Assembly: GCA_040772685.1 (NCBI GenBank)
Contig: JAXGXQ010000006.1
Coordinates: 1-64,000 of the forward strand
Origin: JAXGXQ01 sp040772685
Lineage (GTDB): Bacteria > Bacillota > Clostridia > Saccharofermentanales > UBA5734
Direction of reading: 5' to 3'
DNA length: 64,000 nucleotides
How positions within the stretch are numbered: position 1 is the first letter of the stretch; every line of letters starts with the position of its first letter. The notes under the pieces were generated by a model. That model searched no databases, was not told the origin of the DNA, and worked only from the letters and a program-made list of their open reading frames with translations. Positions 1 to 7,960 of this stretch are shown here, one piece after another. The position numbers were made by a program, and so were the translations under genes.

Positions 1-2
1 AA

Positions 3-146
3 ACAATCTATGAAAACACATCAATGGATGTGGTTCAATGGGTACCGTTTTACGAGGCAATGGCTGACAAATTGCTTGCATACGATTATGAGCAAGACAA
101 AACATCGAGGTTAATTGAGATGTTGAAGAAACAATATGCAAATTAG
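3..146 (+). CDS. Truncated C-terminal end of an unidentified protein (MrcB-like sequence flavour)
   Basis: An open frame enters from the left edge and stops with TAG at 144-146, overlapping the start of the next gene by 11 bases. The visible 47 residues contain WVPFYEAMADKLLAY, which recalls the opening of MrcB/McrB-type restriction ATPases (a W-x-PFY-x-x-x-ADKLL pattern). In those proteins the motif lies at the N terminus, yet here the frame ends about 30 residues later, so this may be a broken remnant starting at the internal ATG at 24. Identification is by motif resemblance only. Confidence 0.35.
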   Translation, partial: TIYENTSMDVVQWVPFYEAMADKLLAYDYEQDKTSRLIEMLKKQYAN

Positions 147-1503
147 AGATATTTGGCCTTTTCTACTTCCGGGGGTATTGCTTCAATTAGTGATGCAGAT
201 CCTCTGTATTGTGGAGGGCGTAAGAGAAGATAATCGAAAGCCATTTCATCGCGCCCTATATATCTTGTCTATCGCTATTTTGGGGTTGGCTGCTATTGCC
301 TATCATCTGCTTCGTGCCGAAAAAACACAACCAAAAGACACTACTACCGTTGAAGTGGAAAGGGTTAATCATCTAACAAATAAAGGTATCTTTTTCCTGT
401 TACTGATTGCCTATCAAGTGATGGGGCTGCATATGCTGGCAGAGAATGTTGGAACTCCTTCGTACACCCTCTTGGTTTGGCTGCTATCAATCTCTTTTCT
501 CTTAATGCTGTTGTATTATCAACTACCCGAGAAAAAGAGCTTCATAGCCGTACCTCTTTTGCCAGTATTGCAGCTTATACTATGTATACCAATCCAATAC
601 CTGGATGTTTCGGGGGACAACTTATTTCTTTCAATCATTGCAGGGTTCAGTGCAATCAACTACGCGTCGCTATACCGCGCAAAAGCATATGCAATAGGTG
701 CGCTGGGTGCTTATCTATTGGGCAGCACTGCAAGAACAATAATTTTATCCGAAAGCGCTAAAATGGCTGATCTGGTTCGCTACTTTTTTGTCAACACAAT
801 TGTGGTTCTGCTGGCCTTACTTGCTTTTTACACTTTGAAAAAGCAGATGATTACAAGTGTAAAGTTAGAATCAGCTCTCCGCACAGTGAATGAGCAATCT
901 GAGAAGCTTAAGGACTTAGCAGTCGTGGAGGAAAGAAACCGCATCGCCGCCGAAATGCATGATACGGTCGGCCACACTCTGACTGCAGCCGTCCTGACGT
1001 TAGAAGCGGCAGAGGGACTTGTATCAGAGCCGCAGGCTGCAAATAAGCTCTATCAAGGCAAAGAGCAGGTGCGGCGAGGGCTTTCGGAGCTTCGCGCTTC
1101 TGTTAAAGTAGTTCGGGCAGGAATCGAAACAAATTTTGTCGCTGTTCTTGAGCAGCTTTTGCAGGAAATCCGTTCTGACACCGGACTTGATATTCACCTT
1201 GTTGTGGAGTCGGAAATCAGCCTGCCCCCGCATCAAGCCGGGGTTCTGCTTTCAGCAATAAAAGAATGTACAACCAACGCAATCAAGCATGGACAGGCAA
1301 CGCATGCGGACATCCTGATTGGCGAGTATAAAGAACAGCTACGGCTGACTTTTACAGATAATGGCAGCGGAACGGATAATATAAAGTCCGGCTCCGGTCT
1401 ATCCATTATGCGGGAGCGTGTGCAAAGTGTAGGCGGGACACTTGAAATAGAAAGCACACCGGAAGAAGGATTTACCGTCAGTCTCATTATTCCCACAGTG
1501 TAA
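136..1503 (+). CDS. Membrane sensor histidine kinase (NarL/LiaS-type, HisKA_3)
   Basis: Autophosphorylating sensor of a two-component system. The first ~245 residues are a run of about seven hydrophobic segments without a large extracellular loop, the layout of membrane-embedded sensors. A short linker (KLESALRTVNEQSEKL, coiled-coil-like) leads to the HisKA_3 dimerisation box ERNRIAAEMHDTVGH, whose phospho-acceptor is His275, and then to an HATPase_c domain with the N box (ECTTNAIKHG) and G boxes DNGSGT and GSGLSIMRERV. 455 residues is usual for the class. The start overlaps the preceding frame end. The response regulator follows after 17 bases, so the pair is cotranscribed; a role in sensing envelope stress or an antimicrobial is an inference from the ABC exporter downstream. 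Confidence 0.93.
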   Translation: MQIRDIWPFLLPGVLLQLVMQILCIVEGVREDNRKPFHRALYILSIAILGLAAIAYHLLRAEKTQPKDTTTVEVERVNHLTNKGIFFLLLIAYQVMGLHMLAENVGTPSYTLLVWLLSISFLLMLLYYQLPEKKSFIAVPLLPVLQLILCIPIQYLDVSGDNLFLSIIAGFSAINYASLYRAKAYAIGALGAYLLGSTARTIILSESAKMADLVRYFFVNTIVVLLALLAFYTLKKQMITSVKLESALRTVNEQSEKLKDLAVVEERNRIAAEMHDTVGHTLTAAVLTLEAAEGLVSEPQAANKLYQGKEQVRRGLSELRASVKVVRAGIETNFVAVLEQLLQEIRSDTGLDIHLVVESEISLPPHQAGVLLSAIKECTTNAIKHGQATHADILIGEYKEQLRLTFTDNGSGTDNIKSGSGLSIMRERVQSVGGTLEIESTPEEGFTVSLIIPTV

Positions 1504-1520
1504 AGAAAGGAGGATGTGCA

Positions 1521-2156
1521 GTGAATCAAATCACCGTTTTATTAGCTGACGATCAGACAATTATCCGGGATGGGTTACGTGCATTACTTGAAACAAATTC
1601 GGATATTCAGGTGGTGGCGGAAGCAAAAAACGGTATAGAAGCCTATGAACAAACGGGAATCCATCGTCCGCAGGTTGTACTTATGGATATCCGAATGCCG
1701 CGAATGGGAGGCGTGGAGGCTACACGCCTGATCAAACGAGATTTTCCCGAAACAGCGGTTTTGGTACTAACCACAATTGATGACGACGAATCCATTCTCG
1801 GCGCCATCACCCATGGCGCTTCTGGGTATCTTCTGAAGGACATCAGCGGGGTAAAACTGGCTGAATCCATCCGTGACACCGTGAAAGGAAGCGTCGTTTT
1901 ACCGGGGAACATTGCCGCCAAAATCACAAAGCATATCGGCAAGCAAGGCAATGCGCAAACATCGCTTGAGGACTTTACTCAGCGTGAACAGGACATCATT
2001 CGTTTGCTGATGCAAGGGAAAAGCAATCAGGAAATCGCTCAGACACTTTTTCTAACTGTTGGTACGATCAAGAACTATATCAGTCAAATCTACAGCAAAG
2101 CCGGAATCACTGACCGAGCAAACGCTATATTGCATTTCAAACGATTAGGGTTCTAA
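1521..2156 (+). CDS. LuxR/NarL-family response regulator
   Basis: DNA-binding partner of the kinase just upstream. It begins with GTG at 1521 behind AAAGGAGG. The receiver domain (residues ~5-120) shows the acidic pair DD near residue 10, phospho-acceptor Asp56 in LMDIRMPRMGG, Thr in LVLTT and Lys in YLLKD. The C-terminal LuxR helix-turn-helix (from FTQREQDIIRLL through KSNQEIAQTLFLTVGTIKNY) is complete. Its likely targets are the promoters in the two related intergenic segments at 2181-2261 and 5953-6032, each holding the palindrome TCATATGA; that link is inferred from position, not shown. Confidence 0.93.
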   Translation: MNQITVLLADDQTIIRDGLRALLETNSDIQVVAEAKNGIEAYEQTGIHRPQVVLMDIRMPRMGGVEATRLIKRDFPETAVLVLTTIDDDESILGAITHGASGYLLKDISGVKLAESIRDTVKGSVVLPGNIAAKITKHIGKQGNAQTSLEDFTQREQDIIRLLMQGKSNQEIAQTLFLTVGTIKNYISQIYSKAGITDRANAILHFKRLGF

Positions 2157-2173
2157 AGGAATATTCTTAAGAG

Positions 2174-2197
2174 CGGGAGCTGAGGCTTCCGTTTTTT
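2174..2197 (+). terminator. Rho-independent terminator after the two-component operon
   Basis: A 7-bp stem, CGGGAGC (2174-2180) with GCTTCCG (2185-2191) and a TGAG loop, runs straight into six T. It lies 17 bases after the response regulator stop. Confidence 0.6.
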
Positions 2198-2261
2198 ATT
2201 ACCAGATATATGACCTCGGTAACTAATCATATGACCGTCTTATCTTTTAAATTGAACATGG
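2181..2261 (+). repeat. Divergent intergenic repeat, copy A
   Basis: This stretch matches 5953-6032 over its whole length, about three quarters of positions by eye, from the GGCTTCCGTTTTT block to the final ACATGG/ATATGG. Both copies hold the 8-bp palindrome TCATATGA (here 2227-2234) followed by an AT-rich TTATCTTTTA/TTATTCTTTTA block. It may be a duplicated control region or the decayed 5' end of a duplicated small membrane gene. Confidence 0.5.
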
Positions 2262-2280
2262 TAAAACCAGAAACTGTGTT

Positions 2281-2310
2281 TTGAGAAAGTATAAATTAGT
2301 CTATTTATAC
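2281..2310 (+). promoter_or_regulatory. Candidate promoter for the small membrane protein/ABC operon
   Basis: TTGAGA at 2281-2286 is followed at 18 bases by TTATAC (2305-2310), 26 bases before the start of the next gene. The spacing and elements are acceptable but not strong. Confidence 0.35.
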
Positions 2311-2335
2311 AAATAACCAAATGAGGGTGAATCGA

Positions 2336-2515
2336 ATGAAAAATCGGAAAATGTCAGATTATTGGAATATGGGGACAGCTATCGGCTTGTGTGCTGCTGT
2401 CGGCATAGTGCTTGGGGCACTTATGCAGAACGTGGTTCTATGGCTGTGCATCGGAGCCAGTGTAGGAGTGGTTTTCGGAGCGGTTTCTGCAAATAAAAAA
2501 CCGCGAGGGAAATAA
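2336..2515 (+). CDS. Small two-helix membrane protein
   Basis: 59 residues starting at the second ATG, which has GAGGGTG seven bases upstream; the first ATG at 2321 lies upstream of that ribosome site. Two hydrophobic segments rich in Gly and Ala (IGLCAAVGIVLGALM and LCIGASVGVVFGAV) are flanked by basic ends, a glycine-zipper look. No family is recognised. It opens the operon that continues with a PLDc_N-like protein and an ABC transporter 23 bases and further downstream, so an accessory or immunity role of the exporter is possible but unproven. Confidence 0.7.
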   Translation: MKNRKMSDYWNMGTAIGLCAAVGIVLGALMQNVVLWLCIGASVGVVFGAVSANKKPRGK

Positions 2516-2538
2516 CCCATTAATGAAGGTGTAACGTT

Positions 2539-2751
2539 ATGAACGAGTTTGTACTTACAAAGGAAATGCTCCTAATCCTCTCTCCGCTTATTCTCTTTCA
2601 ACTTAGCCTGGCGGCATACTGCGGCATAAAAATTTTCAGAGAAGGTGTTCAAAATTTAAACAAATGGACATGGTTTTTAATTTGTCTGTTTGTTAATGTA
2701 ATTGGCCCTGTTGTGTTCCTTTTGGCAGGTAGAAAGAAGGAATTTAAATGA
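2539..2751 (+). CDS. PLDc_N-domain-like small membrane protein
   Basis: 70 residues with two transmembrane helices separated by a short loop (GIKIFREGVQNLNKWTW) and ending NVIGPVVFLLAGRKKEFK. This is the pattern of the PLDc_N family, a two-helix module found at the N terminus of cardiolipin synthases and, in Firmicutes, as free-standing proteins beside ABC exporters. It carries no phospholipase catalytic HKD motif. AAGGTG precedes the start, and the stop overlaps the ATG of the ABC ATPase gene (ATGA), indicating translational coupling and a common function with the transporter. Confidence 0.75.
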   Translation: MNEFVLTKEMLLILSPLILFQLSLAAYCGIKIFREGVQNLNKWTWFLICLFVNVIGPVVFLLAGRKKEFK

Positions 2752-3647
2752 TAACTGTAAAGGGACTTCAAAAGAAGTTTGAAGACTTTTATGCCCTCAA
2801 GAACGTTGATATGCACGTAAAGAAAGGTGAAATATACGGCTTTATAGGCCCAAATGGCTCGGGCAAAACCACGACGATGAACATTCTTGCTGGTCTCTCC
2901 CGCCCTACGCAGGGAGAATGTACCGTGAGCGGATTGGATGTCAAAAAGCTTACTCATCCCGGTAATCTAAATATCGGATACCTCCCTGAGGAGCCAAAAT
3001 TCTATTCCTGGATGACCGCACAAGAAACCCTTGACTACTTGTCTGGGACACGAAGCGCTGCACGCGCCAAAGAAATTCTCTGGTGGACAGGACTTTTGGA
3101 CGCAAGGGATCGCCGTGTGGGCGGCTTCTCTCGTGGCATGAAACAGCGCCTTGGCATTGGCGCTGCCCTAATACGAAATCCTGAGCTACTCATCCTTGAC
3201 GAGCCGTCCTCCGCCCTTGACCCAGAGGGAAGAAGCGAGGTACTGCGCCTGATCAAAGACCTGAAAGACATGGGTAAAACCATTTTGTTTTCCACGCATA
3301 TTTTAGACGATGTGGAGCGTGTCTGCGACACAGTCGGCATGATAGACGCCGGGCAGATGATGTTTGAGAAGCCGCTTGCACAGCTTCGAAAAGAGAGCGC
3401 GCAGTCAATTTTTGATATCACTCCTGTTTATTCAGTCGAATTGAGTATATTGGACGCATTGAAACGGCTGCCAGGGGTAGTATCCCTGACAAAATCAGAA
3501 AACAACTTCACGATCAAAGTGGCGGACAATACGGTTTCCGTATCATTGATGCGGTTCTTGGCAGATAGTGGAATCGTGATAGAATCCTTTTCCCTGCGCA
3601 AAGCGCGATTAGAGGATTTGTTTTTGCAGGGGGTGAAGACGAAATGA
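2748..3647 (+). CDS. ABC transporter ATP-binding protein
   Basis: Nucleotide-binding subunit of a two-component exporter. Walker A GPNGSGKT sits at residues 34-41, the signature is FSRGMKQRL, Walker B is LLILDEP with Asp151-Glu152, and the switch His is in FSTHILDDVERV. The ~85 residues after the core are the extension typical of drug/antibiotic exporters of the CcmA/NatA type. 299 residues is normal. The start overlaps the upstream stop and the stop overlaps the start of the permease gene. The cargo cannot be told from sequence; gene context suggests antimicrobial resistance or signalling. Confidence 0.93.
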   Translation: MITVKGLQKKFEDFYALKNVDMHVKKGEIYGFIGPNGSGKTTTMNILAGLSRPTQGECTVSGLDVKKLTHPGNLNIGYLPEEPKFYSWMTAQETLDYLSGTRSAARAKEILWWTGLLDARDRRVGGFSRGMKQRLGIGAALIRNPELLILDEPSSALDPEGRSEVLRLIKDLKDMGKTILFSTHILDDVERVCDTVGMIDAGQMMFEKPLAQLRKESAQSIFDITPVYSVELSILDALKRLPGVVSLTKSENNFTIKVADNTVSVSLMRFLADSGIVIESFSLRKARLEDLFLQGVKTK

Positions 3648-4429
3648 GAACAGAGATTATCAAGGAACTGCGATATGCCTTAAGAAGCGGTCGAGCTTTG
3701 ATTCTATTTGCGAGCTTTCTGTTTTTTGCTTTGCTTACGCCTGTGATGCTCAAAGTAGTGCTTCCGATGGTATTATCCGGACAGCTTGCCGGGGAAGCTT
3801 CGCAAGAAGGTGTCATTGGCCTGACAGATATGACGCAACTAGACTGCATTCGCAACTATATGGATGATGTGTTGCAAATCGGAACAATCATCATTGCTTT
3901 CACACTGTGCGGACTTACAGCGTCTGAGATTCGGGATAATACATGGGTATTGCCCTTGTGCGCCGGCAAACGCTTCGCGCGGATGGTTAGTGCGAAACTG
4001 CTGGTTTTCGGTGTTCTGATGTTATTAACCCCCATCATCGCGCTGCTTGTCGATTACGGTTATTCCGGGCTTCTCTTTGGTTTTGAAATCAGCGTTATAC
4101 CTATTTTATATGGCGGGCTGCTACAGGGAATCTACGTGTTATTTTTAATCTCCTGCCTGATGATGTGGGGTGTTATAACAAGAAAACCGATTCCCTCTGG
4201 ATTTTTGACATTGGCAACAGCATTCGGAATACACTTTACTTCTTCCTTACTCAATGTCCAGAGCTGGACACCTTCTGGATTACTGGTTGAAGCGCAAAAA
4301 TTTATACCATCGGTTACTCCATCGTTACTTATCCCGATAGCAATAACAGTGCTGATTATCGTTTTTATGACGGTTCTCACCTTGTCGAGGCTCAGATATT
4401 TGGAATGGAATGTGCGTGCCGAGCAGTGA
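3644..4429 (+). CDS. ABC transporter permease (ABC-2 type)
   Basis: Membrane subunit paired with the preceding ATPase, with which it overlaps by four bases. 261 residues with about six hydrophobic helices, a cytoplasmic N terminus (MRTEIIKELRYALRSGR) and the conserved feature of a long first extracytoplasmic loop containing DMTQLDCIRNYMDDV. This is the topology of NatB/ABC-2 permeases. The gene is followed 53 bases later by a membrane serine hydrolase, probably in the same transcript. Confidence 0.88.
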   Translation: MRTEIIKELRYALRSGRALILFASFLFFALLTPVMLKVVLPMVLSGQLAGEASQEGVIGLTDMTQLDCIRNYMDDVLQIGTIIIAFTLCGLTASEIRDNTWVLPLCAGKRFARMVSAKLLVFGVLMLLTPIIALLVDYGYSGLLFGFEISVIPILYGGLLQGIYVLFLISCLMMWGVITRKPIPSGFLTLATAFGIHFTSSLLNVQSWTPSGLLVEAQKFIPSVTPSLLIPIAITVLIIVFMTVLTLSRLRYLEWNVRAEQ

Positions 4430-4482
4430 GAAAATTGTGAGGTGCAAGTATGAAAAAAATAAGAATTCTTGGAGGTCACAGA

Positions 4483-5931
4483 ATGTGGATATGGTTTATC
4501 CTTACATCCACAATTATTAGCTTGCTCATCATGCTATTTTCCAACAGTCTGCAATTCAAGTGGAATTTGCGTGCCAATGCGCCGCTTGATGAATTTAAGG
4601 CACATATAAATGAGCGTATTCCTGCTCTGATGAAGCAGTATAGTATTCCAGGCTGCAACATTGCGCTTGTGAAGGACAGCGAAGTCGTGTGGCAACAAGG
4701 CTATGGGTATGCAGACGTGGCAAGCGGCAGAGAATTGACGGCCAATACGCCTATGAGTGTTCAATCCATTACAAAATCCGTAACAGCCTGGGGTTTAATG
4801 CGACTTGTGGAAAAGGGCTTGATCGACTTGGACGCTCCGGTGTCGCAATATCTGAAAAGCTGGAAATTTCCGCGTTCGGACTATTCGACAGAGAAAATTA
4901 CAACACGACAGCTTTTAAGTCACACTGCGGGGATGCCTTTAGGTGATTTCACTAATATCTATGCTCCCAGCGATAAGATGCCCTCTAATCGTGAAGTAAT
5001 GACTGCGGAAGCGGTATTAAAGCGTAAGCCGGGGACGGGATTTTCCTACTCCAACACAGGCTATAATCTATTAGAAATATTAATCGAGGATGTCACGGAG
5101 CAAAGCTTTTCGGAATATATATATACGGAGATTCTGCTTCCGCTGGGTATGGAAAACGCTTTCTTTGACATTGACACAGCTGCGGATACTTATCCACCCA
5201 CGGGTTATAACCTCAGTGGGAAGCCGGTGCCGGTCTATATCTATCCCTCAAAGGCTTCGGGTGGTCTGTTTGCCACTGCTAACGATATTGCCCGCTTTGC
5301 AGCGGTAGGGATGAAAGAAAACCCTGTGTTAAGTGGCGAAAGCATCAAGCTGCTGTACGCTCCCCAAAGCCATAAAATCGGCATTTACGGTTTTATATTT
5401 GAGGCGTATGGATTTGGTCACTATATCGAAAAGCTGTCAAACGGTGAGCTCTCAGTATCTCACGGCGGCCAGGGTAACGGCATCATGACGCATTTCCAGG
5501 TTGTGCCAGAGACAGGCGATGCCATCGTGATTCTCACAAACAGCCAACGAAGCTGGCCTTTCATTGCATATGTTTTAACTGATTGGGCGCAGTGGCGAGC
5601 GTTTCCATCCGTCGGCATGGGCAGGATTATCTGGGGGCATTATGGACTTTGCGTTGTGATCGGTATGCTGATCACGATAATTATACTGGTGATATTTAGG
5701 CTGGTCTTGACCTTTTATCAGCACAAGCGAACGGGGTTCAAATTGCTTCGAGTTAGTGCAGCATTTATTCTGCTCGGAGTTCTAATCTGGTGCGCTTGCC
5801 AGAAATACTTATTTATAACTTCGGTTTTTCCGGTTCTGGCTGTGTGGCTTGGAGGCGCGGTATTAGTGTTCTCTATCGTGCTGCTGTTGTCTGCGTTGTT
5901 ACCCGCACACCCAAGAAAGGATATACTATAA
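4483..5931 (+). CDS. Membrane-bound serine hydrolase (beta-lactamase class C/PBP4* family)
   Basis: Extracytoplasmic serine hydrolase of the class C beta-lactamase/D-alanyl-D-alanine peptidase family. An N-terminal signal anchor precedes the catalytic domain with SxxK (Ser95-Ile-Thr-Lys98), YSN at 189-191 and HGG at 327-329, so the active site is complete. Three or four transmembrane helices follow at the C terminus. ATG 4483 has GGAGG at 4471-4475; an upstream in-frame ATG at 4450 with GAGGTG is also usable and would add 11 residues. It follows the exporter genes closely. Substrate (peptidoglycan, peptide antibiotic or other ester/amide) is unknown. A broken second copy of its C-terminal catalytic region lies at 8106-8308. 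Confidence 0.9.
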   Translation: MWIWFILTSTIISLLIMLFSNSLQFKWNLRANAPLDEFKAHINERIPALMKQYSIPGCNIALVKDSEVVWQQGYGYADVASGRELTANTPMSVQSITKSVTAWGLMRLVEKGLIDLDAPVSQYLKSWKFPRSDYSTEKITTRQLLSHTAGMPLGDFTNIYAPSDKMPSNREVMTAEAVLKRKPGTGFSYSNTGYNLLEILIEDVTEQSFSEYIYTEILLPLGMENAFFDIDTAADTYPPTGYNLSGKPVPVYIYPSKASGGLFATANDIARFAAVGMKENPVLSGESIKLLYAPQSHKIGIYGFIFEAYGFGHYIEKLSNGELSVSHGGQGNGIMTHFQVVPETGDAIVILTNSQRSWPFIAYVLTDWAQWRAFPSVGMGRIIWGHYGLCVVIGMLITIIILVIFRLVLTFYQHKRTGFKLLRVSAAFILLGVLIWCACQKYLFITSVFPVLAVWLGGAVLVFSIVLLLSALLPAHPRKDIL

Positions 5932-5933
5932 TT

Positions 5934-6005
5934 ATGGATTCAACTCCGGGGGTGTGGCTTCCGTTTTTGTTACCGGCTATATTACTGCAGTCACTTATCA
6001 TATGA
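5934..6005 (+). pseudogene. 23-codon frame, possible decayed start of a small membrane gene
   Basis: An ATG two bases after the hydrolase stop opens a 23-residue frame with the hydrophobic run WLPFLLPAILLQSLII, resembling the first residues of the kinase at 136 (PFLLPGVLLQ) and PLDc_N-type proteins. It ends at a TGA inside the palindrome TCATATGA. No good ribosome site is seen. It overlaps repeat copy B and may be only a by-product of that sequence. Confidence 0.25.
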
Positions 6006-6032
6006 CAATTTATTCTTTTATAATGGATATGG
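5953..6032 (+). repeat. Divergent intergenic repeat, copy B
   Basis: Counterpart of 2181-2261. It keeps the GGCTTCCGTTTTT block (with a weaker, G-U-rich hairpin CGGGGGT/GCTTCCG), the palindrome TCATATGA (5998-6005) and an AT-rich stretch with TATAAT at 6019-6024. It sits immediately upstream of the gene at 6060, as copy A sits upstream of the gene at 2336. Confidence 0.5.
5995..6024 (+). promoter_or_regulatory. Candidate promoter for 6060 gene, overlapping a palindrome
   Basis: A perfect TATAAT (6019-6024) lies 18 bases after TTATCA (5995-6000). The palindrome TCATATGA (5998-6005) falls between and over the -35 edge, a position suited to an activator or repressor such as the local response regulator. 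Confidence 0.4.
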
Positions 6033-6059
6033 AATAAATAACATAGTGGAGGATTGACC

Positions 6060-6539
6060 ATGAAAAATGCGATTAGCCGACACCTAATCATCCCCTTTAC
6101 CCTACGATACATTGCTGTGCACACGCTGACTTATGTTGCGTTCGGGATTTTCTTTATGCTGGCCAGTAGATATTTTGAATATTTCAAAAACGACCCGATA
6201 TTTGACTTGGTGATGAAGCCCTCCGATTCCTTGTCCGTCGGGCTTGCACCTCTTGTACAGATATTACGCGGCGCGCTTTTAGCGCTTGCGATTTATCCGT
6301 TCCGCGAGATCATCATCGGAAGCAAATTAGGTTGGCTCAAGCTGTTCTTTTTACTGTTTGTCCTCACCAGTATTGGGGCGGTTATTACAGGCCCAGGATC
6401 GATTGAAGGATTTCTGTATACTCGATTCTCCTTCAATCCATTCATCGGATACCCGGAAATTGCACTACAAATGCTTGCGTTTTCTTGGCTATTTTGCCGC
6501 TGGCAGGGGAAAAAGACCGCAACAATTAACACAAAATAA
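6060..6539 (+). CDS. Four-helix membrane protein of unknown function
   Basis: 159 residues from ATG 6060, which has GGAGG at 6048-6052; a TTG two codons upstream is less likely. Four hydrophobic segments are visible (YIAVHTLTYVAFGIFFMLA, PLVQILRGALLALAIYPF, WLKLFFLLFVLTSIGAVI, GYPEIALQMLAFSWLFC). Conserved-looking basic and acidic residues lie between helices 2 and 3 (YPFREIIIGSK). I do not recognise a named family. It has its own promoter within repeat copy B and is followed by the ASCH-like gene 22 bases later. Confidence 0.75.
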   Translation: MKNAISRHLIIPFTLRYIAVHTLTYVAFGIFFMLASRYFEYFKNDPIFDLVMKPSDSLSVGLAPLVQILRGALLALAIYPFREIIIGSKLGWLKLFFLLFVLTSIGAVITGPGSIEGFLYTRFSFNPFIGYPEIALQMLAFSWLFCRWQGKKTATINTK

Positions 6540-6561
6540 ATTATTAAAGGTGGTTTGACTT

Positions 6562-6987
6562 ATGGATCATGTTGTATATCTTGAGGCGAAAGAAAAGGAG
6601 CTGGACAAGCTCAAAAGCGGCCAGAAAAGTATGATTATCCGGGGAGCTGCCGGAAGAAAACTGCCCCACGGACGGGTTCATCCCGGCGAGGTTTTATGGT
6701 TTGTTGAAAACAGCGGCGACGGGTTAGTACGAAGTCGTGCCGTTGTAAAAGAGGTTTTTAATTCAGAAAAGTTGACTGAGCAGGAATCAAAAGATGCTAT
6801 TTCAGAAAATCAGTCAAAGCTGTGCCTCACCCCCAACCAAATAAAGCGGTGGGGCGGCAAACGATATCTTGTGCTTATAGAAGTAGAGAATGTGCAGGAG
6901 GTTACACCTTTTGCAATCGACCGGAGCGGGTACGGAAATATGGACGACTGGCTTCCGGCTGAGGATATTGAGCACATAAAAAAGTGA
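6562..6987 (+). CDS. ASCH/PUA-like domain protein
   Basis: Soluble 141-residue protein. The sequence KSGQKSMIIRGAAGRKLPHG followed by VHPGEVLWFVENSGDG and an alternating beta pattern (SRAVVKEVFN, RYLVLIEVENV) resembles the ASCH/PUA-like beta-barrel, a fold that often binds RNA or modified bases; this is fold-level resemblance only. AAAGGTGG precedes the start. The AraC/GyrI gene follows. The last 16 codons and the stop context recur as a degraded copy at 8310-8364, showing that this gene once existed twice here. Confidence 0.7.
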   Translation: MDHVVYLEAKEKELDKLKSGQKSMIIRGAAGRKLPHGRVHPGEVLWFVENSGDGLVRSRAVVKEVFNSEKLTEQESKDAISENQSKLCLTPNQIKRWGGKRYLVLIEVENVQEVTPFAIDRSGYGNMDDWLPAEDIEHIKK

Positions 6988-7062
6988 CCTCACTAATTTG
7001 TGCAGAAAAAAGAGAGGACGAAGCGGATATCTTCCTCTAACATAGAAGCAGGAGATGGTGGC

Positions 7063-7920
7063 ATGGAATGGCTGAACAGGCTAAACGCAGTAATCGTGTA
7101 TCTGGAAGAGCATTTGGAGGATGAGATTGACCTGACGCGCATGGCGCAAATCGCCTGTTGTTCCTCTTTTCACTTTCAACGTATGTTTTCTTATTTAGCG
7201 GAGGTGCCGCTTGGTGAATATATACGTCGGCGAAAGATGACAAGAGCGGCGGTGGATTTGCAAAATGAGAGCGAGCGGATCATTGATGTAGCCTTGAAAT
7301 ATGGATATGAGTCGCCCACTGCTTTCAACCGCGACTTTCAGGGCATACACGGAATCGCGCCCTCCGAAGCGCGCAAATCAGGAGCAGTCCTGAAAGCCTA
7401 TCTGCCCATCAGCTTCAAAATTATGATAAAAGGAGAGGCTGAAATGAACTATCGTATTGAAAAAAAGGATGTTTTCAGAATTGTTGGGGCTAAAGAGCAT
7501 TATGCTCTGAATGTGGAGGAAAATTTCACGCAGATTCCGGCATTCTGGCAGAAAATAGTGCAGAACGGCACATTTTCGCAGATTTTAGGACTCGTGAATC
7601 AAGAGCCCAAAGGAATCCTGGGCGTAACCAGCAGTATGAAAGGCAAGGATTTCGATTATTACATTGCCGCCCCCAGCGACATGGCTGTACCGGAAGGGTT
7701 AGTGGAATATACTGTCCCGGCTTGCACATGGGCAATCTTTACTTGCGTCGGTCCCATGCCAACGGCTATCCAAGCCCTGCAAAAGCGTATAATCAGTGAA
7801 TGGCTTCCAAGTTCTGGCTACGAATACGCAGATGCACCAGATATTGAAGTGTATTTCGAAGGGAATCAACAGGCCGAGGATTATCGCTGTGAGGTTTGGT
7901 TGCCTGTGGAGAAAAAGTAG
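7063..7920 (+). CDS. AraC-family regulator with GyrI-like effector-binding domain
   Basis: Transcription factor that couples an N-terminal AraC DNA-binding domain (two helix-turn-helices, residues ~5-105; QIACCSSFHFQRMFSYLAEVPLGEYIRRRKM and the second motif ALKYGYESPTAFNRDFQGIHGIAPSEAR in parts) to a GyrI/Rob-type small-molecule pocket (residues ~125-285). Families of this layout usually respond to lipophilic drugs or inducers. The start is ATG 7063 with GGAG at 7051-7054; the frame is open further upstream to a GTG at 7000, but family members begin MEW-x-x-x-LN as here. It ends the run of intact genes before the graveyard at 7.9-8.4 kb. Confidence 0.88.
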   Translation: MEWLNRLNAVIVYLEEHLEDEIDLTRMAQIACCSSFHFQRMFSYLAEVPLGEYIRRRKMTRAAVDLQNESERIIDVALKYGYESPTAFNRDFQGIHGIAPSEARKSGAVLKAYLPISFKIMIKGEAEMNYRIEKKDVFRIVGAKEHYALNVEENFTQIPAFWQKIVQNGTFSQILGLVNQEPKGILGVTSSMKGKDFDYYIAAPSDMAVPEGLVEYTVPACTWAIFTCVGPMPTAIQALQKRIISEWLPSSGYEYADAPDIEVYFEGNQQAEDYRCEVWLPVEKK

Positions 7921-7960
7921 GGCGAATCACTATTATTTTTCATGGGTGGTGCAAGCTTTG

